In this document: positions 43,601 to 55,600 of the stretch, piece after piece
How positions within the stretch are numbered: the stretch's first letter is position 1
How the letters are laid out: each line of letters starts with the position of its first letter
NCBI RefSeq assembly: GCF_047495875.1
Contig: NC_092461.1
Coordinates: 69,490,299-69,554,298 of the forward strand
DNA length: 64,000 bases
Reading direction: 5' to 3'
DNA from: Pithys albifrons albifrons
Taxonomy: Eukaryota; Chordata; Aves; Passeriformes; Thamnophilidae
Translations under genes and position numbers: made by a program
The notes under the pieces: generated by a model
What the model was told of the DNA's origin: nothing
Seen by the model: only the letters and a program-made list of their open reading frames with translations
The model's database searches: none

Positions 43601-46600
43601 AGTTCTTCAGAATAAGAATGATGAATTTGCAATGGTAAAAAATGAGAAAGAAGCTGTAGTTTGCCTCCAGAATGAAAAAGACCAGAAGTTACTTGAATTA
43701 GAATGCCAAATGGAGACACAAAGTTCTGAAATTAAAGAACTGAGACAGTCACGTGAAATAGTACTTGAAGACTTGAAAAAGCTTCATGTTGAAAACAATG
43801 AAAAACTACAACTCCTGAGGGCAGAACTCGAGAGCTTAGAGCAAAGCCATTTAAAAGAACTGGAAAGCAACCTACAAGCCAGGCATTTACAGGAATTTGA
43901 GAAGGTGCTAGCTGAGCACAAGGACTGTTTGGATAAATTAAAAAAAGAGAACCAGCATAGACTTGAACAAATGCAGGAATCTCATGAAGTAGTTATGCAA
44001 GAGAAACAGCAACAAGTAGAAGAGTTACAACTCAAGGTTTCAGATCTGTCTGATTTACGGTGCAAATTAGAAGTTGAACTTGCCCTGAAAGAGGCAGAAA
44101 CTGATGAAATGAAGCTTCTTTTGGAAGAAAGCAAAAACCAGCAACAGGAGATGTTAAGATCTCAGATTGATAAGGAAACTGAAACCTTAAAAAAGGAGAT
44201 AGATAAATTAAACAATAAAATACAAATTAGCAGTGATGAATATCAAGTGGGCTTATCAGAACTAAGGACTCTGATGACAATGGAGAAAGATCAGTGCATT
44301 TCTGAGCTCGTAGATAGATACGAAGAAGAATCCAATTTGCTTAGAACTGAATTAAATAAAGTAACGCTTCTTCATCAAAAAACTGCTGAGGCAGAAAAAA
44401 GACTTTCAGAGCAAATAACAGAATTACAGAGTAAGTTAGAGTTGGAAGCAAGTGCCCTAGAAAAGGAAAAAACAGAAAAGTTGTCTCTCTGTGAGCAGCA
44501 GGAAAAATATGAAGCTATTATTCATAACCTAAAGGAAGAGAAAGAACTGTTAGTATCTAAGCAAGAACAAGACAGGCAGTTGCTTATTCAGAAGCTCAAT
44601 TGTGAAAAAGAGAATGCAGTACAAACTGCTTGTAAAGAGTTTGAATTACAGAGGGAAGCTGCTGAAAAAGGGCTTTTGGAAAAAATACAACAACTTGAAA
44701 TGCAAGTAAATCAGAGGTACTGTAAGAATTAAGTTACTGTGTTTTTCCAGTATTTTACAATAATCAGTATGGTATATTAATGATACACTATGAAGTAAGT
44801 AAAATTTCTGTGTATTTGTGATAGTGTTTGTCTGGGTTGGTTTCTATATTCACATTTCAAGTTAATTTTGTTTTAGAAGTAATGAGGTTCCCATGTCTGT
44901 AGTTAATCTGAAAGATTGTAAAATATCTTATACAATATTATTTCCTGAAAGCAATGAAGGTTTTTTATATCAGTCTTGTAATGCTATGTTAAAGAAATGT
45001 TTCCACAATAGCAAGGTACTTAAAATTCCGATTTTGGGGTTCTCAGCCTCTTGCTCCTTTCCTATCTTTTGCTCTGCTGTTACCATGCAGTGGCTGATAA
45101 ATTTGTTTTATTGGCTAACTGTAGACCAGGTTGGTGATAACTGTGGCATGAAAAATTGTGTTGGAATTTATATAAGATTGGCTAAGACTGTCCTGTGGCC
45201 ACCTAGAGTTCCATTGTATTTTGCTGCCACATTTATGTATTTCAGGGTCTTCAGTTTGAGCTCCATAATGAAGCACAGGTGTGCAACATAATCTTACAGA
45301 ATATCCTAATGTCATTGTTTTTCTTTGTTAATTTCTGCAGAGATTTTTTCATTTTTTAAAGAAAAATATATTTTTCCCTTGCCAAGAATGCATAGAATTA
45401 TTTTTTCTGACTTCTCATATCTACTTATTAGGTTGTAATGCCTGTCAGCAGATTAGATTATGTTGTTACGGAATGGAAATAGTAGAATTTTTCCATGTGA
45501 CTAATGCTCAGCAACAATATTTTATTTTGAAAGCTAGTTTGTCATTTATGTTCTTGTAATATAAATGAATGCACCAGATAGATCTTGTCTATAAAATACC
45601 CAAGTGGAGAATTTTTTGCCTAGGTATTAAGTTATACTATAGTATATTAAGATATACTAGGTATAAGATATATTAGGTATATGAAATGGGAAAAGTTCAA
45701 TAAAATGGACAGAATGGGCATAAAAGCTGGAATAATACTGCAGAACATGAGTACTGACTTAGGTCAGCTTTTAACTTTCGAATATCAATGTAATGTTAAA
45801 AAAATAAGAAGAGGGGAGATTATGCAGAGGGTCCAACATGCACACAACTCCCTTAGTGCAAGGGAAACGGGAGTAGCTGCTTCACTTGAATTGTCTGCTA
45901 CCTCAGGATTTTCATATGTAAATATATCCATCATTAAATATTGTGTTAGTATCTGTTTGTATGTCAGTGTATAAAAAAATGCATCAAGATAAATCACACT
46001 CTTTGAATTAAGATTGGGATATAATGAGACTTAAGAACAGCTTAGTTGAAGAACATACTGTCTTAATATGGTGAAATGAGAGGAACAAAAATAAATTCTA
46101 TCTTTTCATTTTCTGTGTATTAATGTACTGTAGAAGTTTGGAAAACTTGGCTTAACAGGAAAAAGATGTAGATATGTCAGCAGACTTTTAAAAATCCACC
46201 TACATTTGAATATGAACTTCTGAACACAGGTGTGTGTATCCTTAGCCAAACTAGGATAAAACAGATAATAATGTATTTCAAAGAATTATTATCTGCTTCA
46301 GTCTAAAGAAATGCTGGTAGTTTTATATGTTCTGTTAAGTAATTTAACTTTTAGTTTCACATTGAAATATTTATTGCCTCCAAAGGCTTCTTCGTATGCC
46401 TTTATTCTGCTGTTAGTTTTTTCTGTAGGAATCAAACATTATGTTTTATCTCTGGAGGACATATATGTTTAGTGAATCTGTCTTAATATTTCCCAGTCAC
46501 TGTTCAGTTGTTTGGATGGGTTTTTTGTTTTTGTTTGTTTGGTTGGTTTTCGTTTTTGGTTTGGTTTGGTTTTTTCTTTAGTTTTTAAAACCCCAAGCTT

Positions 46601-49600
46601 CGTGAGCAACTTGAGTTGGCATATTATCCTCACTCAGTCATTGTTTAGCAGTTAACTTGTATTGATAGAAAGCAACTTTTATTTGGCATGTACCTATATG
46701 CTTGCCAGATAAATGTTCTTTTCTGCAAGAGTAGTGTTGCATTAGCCATTTGGGAGGCACAGACAGAGATGGATTGTTCAGTTTGACTTGAATATTGTAC
46801 TGATATCAGGGATTCAGTTTTTGAACTTTCGTGAAAACTAACAAAAACATTTAGAGGCGACAAGGAAATGTTTGTGACCCATGTGTTACCACTGTATGAA
46901 AATTATAGTGGTTTTCTGTGTCTGGAAATCCAAGTAATTTTGATTAGGAAAGATAACAGAACCACAAGGCGTTTGTAACTCTCCTATCTATCCTTTCTAC
47001 ACTATGTAGTGCTAGCCAACTGAAAATGACAATTTTTCTGATGACTTTTGTTGATAAGCATATTGCTGGTCAGTTAAAATATTTATAAGGTAAAGTATAT
47101 TAAAGTTAGAATAGGAATCCTGACTGCTTTGAAAACTGAATTACTGCTTTGGTATCTCCCAGCCTTGGCATTGTCCAGCCACTTCTGTCAGACCATCAGT
47201 AGTGAAGCTTCTCCACAGAGCACATGCTTTCTCTCTCTTAGCTATACTTCATTTAGAAATAAATTAAAATTTAATCGAGCATGAAAATATTTTCTCCATG
47301 GAAAAAAATATATTAGGTGTTTTATGACCTACTTTGTTCTCTACTTATTTTATTTCTGATTTCTGAAATGTCAAATATTGGTTTGCCTCACTAAGAACTT
47401 CACTTGGCTTTCAGTGCTCTTGTATTTACAGCTTCTTATGGGCTTAGCTACTGCATAATATTTTGTACCTTCAGTGTATGTCCATATGGTAGGACTGTGG
47501 CTGTACTCTTAAATATATCCTCTGTCATCTTAGAGTGTTCTTACAAAGAAACCCCAATCTGAAGATACATGCTTTTGGTATCTTGAAAACAGTAAAAAAG
47601 TTAGGCATTGTCACTACTGCTGTAGTTCCTGAGACCTTTGCAGATTAAATGTGTAAATGTAATGCCTGATAGAGTGATGAGACACAAAAGCTTGTCATGT
47701 GGGAGCATCCTTTGCAGAACAATATCCTTTACTTGGCTGTTGTTTGCAGTCAGTAGTTCAGGCAGCCCATTTGAAAGGCAAACAATTCCTGCTTCGGTTT
47801 AGTGCAGCTATTTGGGTTTAAATATGTATAATATTAATATGATTTAAATATTATTCTGGTGCAGAGGAATAATAAAAATTTAAAATAATACATGTTTTCA
47901 CAAATGTTGCCCAAAAAAAGGATTTCTCTATTCCAGTGTTTCTCCAGTGGTGGTTCTTGATAACTCAAGCCAAAATAGAGAAGAGCATAGCTACTGTTTT
48001 TGCTCCAGTGATGGAAAATACTTGGCCTATGTAATGTTGTCTGTTTCAAAAGCCGTTTAAGGTTGTTATCCTTTCTGCCTCCATGGCTGTTGATGCTTTC
48101 CTTCCTTTATGATAATTACTACTGTCCTCTGGGTTTTGCAATCCAGATTTTGGAGTTTCACATCTGGATTCCTTAGCATCGCATTTACTGCTGAATTGTT
48201 TTAATTATGTTATAGTTCCGAAGGATTTGCATTTTGACATACTAAGAATCTTCATGAAGTTGATCGCGGTTTGTTCTTTTTACGGCTTTCCACACCTTCT
48301 GTTAGAAAAGTGTAAACAAAAGCTCTCCGCTCAACAAAACTTCAATGTTAACACCAGTGTAGTGCAATAAAAGACCAGAATGCCCAAGAATAAGAATTAG
48401 TGAGATGCTCATGACTTAAAGGTAGAATTGAAGATTAGTAATGACTTAATTGTAAGACAGTGCTTACCAAGTATTTCGGAAATAACATCTCAGAATGAAC
48501 TTCCAACTTTTTATGTATATGCTTATTTCATGTATTCTGGGACTCCGTGTATGCTGCAAATTTAAAGCTTAAACATTTTTTTTTAAGTCCTCCTGCCGAA
48601 TCATCTGCTGAATCAGCTTTAGTTGCTGAACTTCAAGAGAAACTTCAGGAAGAAAAAATGAAATTCTTAGAGCAACTTGAAGAACAAGAGAAAAGAAAGA
48701 ATGAGGAAATGCAGAACATCAGAACATCACTCACTGCAGAGCAGCAGGTAAAGCTGTTTGTTTTTTTTAATTATTACTTTTGCTCCTGTGACAATTATAT
48801 GTTCTTTTGCTGTTTTGAAGTTAGAGTAAGGCTTTCTTTTGCTGTGTAACACTTCCACATTCTAAATTTGTGTGATGATCTGAAGCCAGGATATAATGTG
48901 CTAATGGAATCCAACACTTAAGCATTTAAAAAAAACAACCAAACAAACGGAAAAAAACACACGAAAACCCAAAACAAAAACCTCAAAAACAACACAAAAA
49001 CAACAAACAAACAACCAAACAACTGGGCAATCCAAATTCAATTTTTGTGATTTCTTTTGCTTAAGTGCTTGAAATTTCTATTCATTCATCTCTTTAACTG
49101 CAGAAAGATACCAGTTATTACAAAATTTGTGGACAACACTAAATTAATTATTATGAGTCCTGATTTGGAATGCTGCTTACTGGCTTTTAAACCTTGTTTG
49201 GCAGGGCATGTAATGTTTGAGATTTAAAGCTAATGTTGTAGTTGACATAATAAACTTAGAAATACTATGCACTTGATACAAAATCATATTGCACTGGATT
49301 AATATTTTGTATCTGTGTCCACATGTCTTCCTCTCAAAACATCCTGAGTCTCTCAGTGTTTGTAGATAAGTTTTGAGTTCTTAAATTAAATCCCTGTTAG
49401 CAACAGCTATTATCTACAACTTTGTTGCATTTAAACACTGAGAAAGGATTTTTTGTTTGAAGCACCTCTACTTTAGCTGTGATGGGATCAAATGAGGACA
49501 AGAGACAGGGTAGGGATCAGCCAGCTTGGTGAATGAATGCTATGAATCACTTGGTGCATAGAACATGAAATTGCAGAGAGCTATAATGAAAGGCATATTA

Positions 49601-52600
49601 TTGAAATTCTTGGACTGTAAGCATTAATAGTGAAGTGAGCCTTACGTAGTCAATCTACAGGAATTTTTTCCTGTACATTGGTAATCATTAGATTTATTTT
49701 CTATCACAATATTCCTTAACATTCAATTTTCCTCATTATCAAATAGTATTCTTTGGTTTTGCAGCAAAGCATGGAAGAAAAGGTTCTGAGGCATTCACAG
49801 CAAATTCCAGGGAAAGCTGGAACTTTTTGTTAAAACAACAAACAAACAACCCCCCACCAAAACAAAAAAAAAAAAAAACAAACCCAAAAAAAAACCAACC
49901 ACAAACCAGGACAAATACCTTAAACCCAGATGACAAGTGTATCTGGCTGTGCTGATTACTGAATATTTTGGGTATTTAACTCCACCTTTCTTGGGTTTTG
50001 TTGTTTGTTTGTTTGTTTCCTCTGTGAACTTTTCTTAGAGGTGTTCCTTATGTTTGTAGTGTGATAGTTTTGTAATGCAGACGTATATAAAAGGCTGCTG
50101 TGCACTATGTAAGGTGTGTAGCATTTTGTGGGACTTGAGAGTGAGGAGGCATAGGTCAAGACAATCTTAACATTCACAGAAATATTGAAATGAATTTACA
50201 ATGCCCTTTTAATAGGTGGTATTGGTAGTTTTTGTCTCTCTTCAGTAGCATAGTAAGTGTAAAAGGGGTGGGGGCATAATGGTCAGTAGAAGGATTGAAT
50301 AAGCAGAAAGAATTGTTGAATTGATACCAATGGCTATGCTGGCCTCTTTTTTTATGTTGTTTTTCAAGCTATTAACCAGGATTCTTTCATGTCTTTTGCA
50401 TTAATTCATTGTTCTTGAGTCATTAATGCATGACTTGAAATGTATTTTTAATTAGTGATATTTTTCTTTTTTATTGCATGTAACATATCCTGATGCTGTT
50501 CAACTTTGTCTTAGTAACTTTAATCCTTAAAGTAACTGCTTTAAATATAAAATATACAGCTATTATGCATTAACTGAAATATATTATATATATATTATAT
50601 TTGAAGAAAAAATACCAACTTACAAATTCTTTTTTTACAGTGATTTCTTTATTATGGTACTATTTGGGTGTACTGGGCTTGGGGGAATGAGAGGGTTAAA
50701 AATAAAATTAAAAAAAATCGTTGCAGAGAAACATCAAAATAAAATGTTACAGAGATTTTATCTCTTCCCAAAAGCAACAAGTAAACAAGCTTTAATTCCT
50801 TGTTTAATTATAATTTAGAAAACTGAAATGCATGCTGTCTTTTGTATGTTTTTGTTCTAGTGATGTATTTTGCTTTACATTTATACAGTACATTTCTTAT
50901 TTCAGTAATACTTCCTTTTTGTTTTCAGACCAACTTTAACACTGTTCTGGCAAGAGAGAAAATGAAAAAAGAAAATATAATTAATGATCTTAGTGACAAA
51001 TTAAAAGTGCTTACACAACAGCAAGAAAAAGATAAGGGTAAGCAAAGTTCTGAAGAACTATTCATCTTTTCTAATAGGACTATTCCATTTACTCCAGATT
51101 GGTTTTATCTTTAATACTGTTGTTGTTGAAAGGATTTCTGTTTGTGTCATAGATTTGATTGAAACACTTTCTGAAGATCGTGCTCGCTTGCTTGAAGAGA
51201 AGAAGCAGCTTGAGGAAGAAGTTAATAAACTGAGAAGTAGTAATCTTTCTCCATCAACCTACTCGGCAGCAGCATCAGAACCTTGTGGAGCCTGTGCGGC
51301 TGATATTCCCGCAGACACAGACAGATTGGTTCCTGACTTTGGGCCTGAGGGGAGAATGGACTCCACGATGGAGACCAGTATGATGGCTGTGCAGTAAGTG
51401 TGGGGCATTGTAGTAGAAATACACAAGGCATGCTCTTGTTCCAGAAATGTTTGCTGTTGGGTTTTGTGAACTACAAATGAGCATATCGAATATCCTTTCT
51501 GTACCTGTGCATACAATGGTGGTGTCACAATCATCAGAAGTGTGTAGGTTTGATGACTTTCCAGTGTGCAACTTAAAGGTGAAACTTGGCCCCACAACAG
51601 AGGTAAAAAAATAGTCCTAAGTATACAAAATGTAAGTCAAGCAGAAGAAGAATTGTAATGGTGAGTGAGCTGGGTGGCTACATGTTACCAGTGTATCTTT
51701 TGAACAGTGTCTCATGCCACTAGCCTTTTGAACAGTCCCAGACTTCTCCCTACCTTTCACAGAAGTAAGGATTCTGACTGGGTTTATGCGAGGTTTTTGC
51801 CAGAGGAACAAAAGCACAGATGTCAGATAAATTCATTTTAATCAATGTCCATCACAACCAATGCTACCCCAACCCAGAATCACATACCCAGAGCACTAAG
51901 TAGCTTTGTGGGAGTGAAGGTGAAAACAGTTGTTGCTTAGCAAACTAAATTAGAACTGATAATAAAACAAGGAAGTACCCTATCTTAAGAAGGAGCGGTT
52001 TTTCTTACAGGACTCATTCTAGTCCTAAACTCTCAAAACAGATTTACAAAAAGAAAAGTAGAATTGTAACAGTAAGCTTGTGAACAAAAAAACCATGGAT
52101 CAGTGTATTAAGAGGTAATAAATAGACAGAACTTGTTACTGGTTTATGTTGACTACTTTCTATTACATGAGAGCTAAACAGCCTTTTAACTGAAATGAGG
52201 TAATGATTAGCATGGCTTAATTATAATTTGCTAGTTCTGCTTGGCATTTTGCTTGGATTTTTAGTATATTTCATCCTGGAACTTGTCCATTTTCTTTTTC
52301 CAATCAAATCAATTTGGACTGAAAAATACATTGCTTCTTCCCCATTAAACTGCTTTTAAAATACATTTTAATTGTTTTATTTACGTTCTTAAGAAATTTC
52401 ATATTAGGATGTATTATCTTATGCCCCAGTGTTCAGTTTATCTCAGAGGTAAATGGAAACAATTGGCAAGTTCACATTTAGTGTCTCTACCAGAGAGTCC
52501 CAGGGCACTTTAAACTATTCCACAGTAGTCTTTAAACTATAGACTAGGAAAATAGGATGTCATAGAGCTGAACTGCACTATCAAGGGTTACCTGTTAAAG

Positions 52601-55600
52601 CACTTGGAGCTATATCTTTCATCCTGATGTCTTGAAAATAATGCAAAATGCCAAGAAAATCCTCATCTAACTTGATAGATTAATCGATGACTGAAAATTC
52701 ACTGTCTGTTGCAAAAAAGAATCTTCTTGGTTTAAAGAACAGAAAAACAAAAACCCAAAAACATGGCAGAAATGTCAGTGCTGGTTCTTAAGGTATCTTT
52801 CTATGCTGTTTCCTCTGTGCTAGCAAATACTACAGCACTCTTCACTGATTGAAGATGGTTGGGGGGAATGTGGAAAAGATATTTTTGATCATGTAAAGAA
52901 ATTTCATTTTTAGCCTAGCCATTTTCTTTCTCTTCTAGTGAAACTGTCCATATGTCTGAAGAAAAGCAGAGGATAATGATGTTAGAAAGAGTGAGTAGAT
53001 TGTTTGTGAGGTCGTGTTACAACTAAGTACTTACAAATACGTACATGTGAAGTTGTGCTGTGAGCAGTTATATACTCTGATGCAAGTAATGTCTGCAAGG
53101 ATTATAAATATAATTTTAGTGCACATTTTTTTCATTGTACTCTTTTTAGATTAGCACAATTCACTGAAGTAATTCAAGAGAAGCATTAATATATTATTTG
53201 TGGTGTAGTTGCGATTACTTTTTTAAATTAAGATGTAAAAAACAGATGGAATTGACACTGGTTTACTGCTTTCTCATGGAAATTAGTAATTTTTCCTCTT
53301 AGGCTGTATTCTTGGTAGAAGGTGAGATTGACCCCTAGTAGTTACACTGGAATATTTCAGATTCTAGGAACTTCTAACTGTCCAGTCTTGTCTAATTCCA
53401 TCTCACCATTTTAATGTTGACTGTAAAAAAAAATGTCTTCAGCTTTCAGCTTTCTAGGATCATTTGGACTAAAATCTCTGACCAGATAGAGAACAGGAAT
53501 GTTTTCTGTTAATGGATTGTGGCTCTCTATGATGCAAGTGTCTGGATGTTACTGACAGAAGTGCTTACATGCTTTATTCTGTCATCTGATTACAAAGAAT
53601 TTGACATGGGTAGAAGCTATAACATGATAATATATTATTTCTTTTGCTATTCTATCAGGGACTTGCTTTTCTAACTGAAAGCAAAGTATGAGTATGGAGG
53701 TAAATGTACCTTAGCAGTAGGTTTTGTAGCACTGGGATAATTGCTAGACTTCAAGGTTTTTTTGCATGTCTTGTTTCAAAAGATGTTTTGATATTTGTTT
53801 TAGAACTGAAAGCTGTAGTATTGTATAAGTAGTCAGGCGCTAGTCATATCACAACTTTTTTTAAATGTTTGTACTGTATAAAGTGTAGTAATTAGTTAAT
53901 CAGATGAGATTTTCTTTCAGACTTTGCAGATGAAAGAAGAGGAAAATAAGAGATTAAATCAAAGATTGGTAAGTATTTGTGCAAGGCATATTTTAAGTCT
54001 CATGAATAAGTGAAAGGTATAAGATGTTAAGTTTGTTAAAATCTAAAAATGTGGTTTTATTAATTTCGAAGATGTTTGTGCTGGTTTAAAGGTAAACCAG
54101 CAGGAGAAATGGACCCACCACAAGAGAGATTTTAAGTCAGAGTTACAATTTAATGAAAGATATTACCATAAATATACTGACACAAAGTGAAATTGCTTTC
54201 AACTCACAAACCCCAGCAAAGGGGTTTGTTAGCCCTTATGCTGAGACCCGTGTGGTTCCCCACAAGTCCAAAGCAAAAGGAAGTAAGAAACCTGTTGGTG
54301 CAGGTGATGGCTGTAGTCTGGTCGAGAGTGGCGGTCTCCTCCTGTCGAGGTCCTGCTGTTCCTCTGGATCCTACAAGTGGTTCCCGAGGTCTTCTTACCC
54401 ACCACTTATGTACCCTCAGGGAGCACCCAGTCCCTCCCCTAGGGCGGGAGTCACACAATGGGTGATTAACTCTGGGAGGCAGGGGTTATTGTTGAATGGC
54501 CCATTAGCAGCCACACCCCCTCAGGCTGGGTGTGACGGTGCTAATGACTCCCTGGGCAGCTGCTGCTAATGGTCCATTGTCCTTGGGGAATGAATAGAGG
54601 GGGTAGAATACACAGCTTTGATCACCCACACACAGTGATAACTGGTCCCACCTGCTGAACTGGGACAATGTTTTAGGTGTTGAGACAAGAGGTGAGTAAG
54701 TAACCTGATAACCTTTCAAAAATACCTGATCTTAGCTATCTTCTCATGGAAAAGATTCACAGAATGGGAATTATCACGACTGGTGAGAAAAGACTTTTTC
54801 CAAAAAAAATCCCACAGACTGATATCTATGTAGTTGGTAGATACATTTCATAGCAAAAGTGTTTGATAAGTTTCCCTATTAGAAATTGACATTTTTCACA
54901 GAAATATGCTAAGTTAGAAGGGACCCACAAGGATCATCAAGTTCAGCTCTTAGCCCTGCACAGGACCATCCCCAAGAGTCACGCCATGTGCCTGAGAGTA
55001 TTAACCAAAAGCTTCTTGAACTCTGTCAGGCTTGTTGCTGTGACCACTTCCCTGGGGAACCTATTCCAGTGCCAAAGCATCCTCTAGATAAAGCAACTTT
55101 TTCTAATACCAACCTAAACCTTCCCTGACACAACATCAGGCCATCTCCTCAGGTCCTGTCATGGGTCACCACAGAGAAGATATCAGTGCCTGCCCCTCCT
55201 CTTTCCCTCACAGGGAAGTTTGCAATGAAGTCTCCCCTCAGTCTCTTCTTCTCCAGGCTGAACAGACCAAATGACCTCAGCCACTTCTCATATGGATTCT
55301 CTTCAAGGCCCTTCATTCTCTTCATTGCCTTCCTTTGAATGCTTTCTAATAGCTTAATATCTTTCTTACATTGTGATGCCCAAAATTGCACACAATATTC
55401 AATGTGAGGCCGCCCCAGTGCAGAGCAGAGCAGGACAATACCCTCTCTCGACTGACTGGTGATGCTTTGCCTGGTGCCTTGCAGGACATGGTTGGCCCTC
55501 CTGGCTGCCAGGGCACTGCTGGCTCATATTCAACTTGCCATCGACCAGGCCCCTCAGGTCCCTTTCCATGGCACTGCTTTCCCCAGTCTGTACAAACATC

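Larger units (their letters stand above)
48748..50928 (+). other. Intron after coding exon 14
   Basis: 2.2 kb with two A/C-rich simple tracts, a (GTTT)n tract at about 49994-50019, and AT-rich repeats near 50578-50604. No gene seen. Confidence 0.85.

Noticed and set aside
44893..45291. 132-codon ORF after the large exon
   Set aside because: Lies in the intron past a good donor at 44717; hydrophobic T-rich translation with no similarity.
51222..51597. Antisense ORFs over coding exon 16
   Set aside because: Shadows of the GC-richer coding exon; they match no family and run into intron sequence.
54153..54569. 138-codon plus-strand ORF
   Set aside because: Lies entirely within the antisense solo LTR; not a gene.
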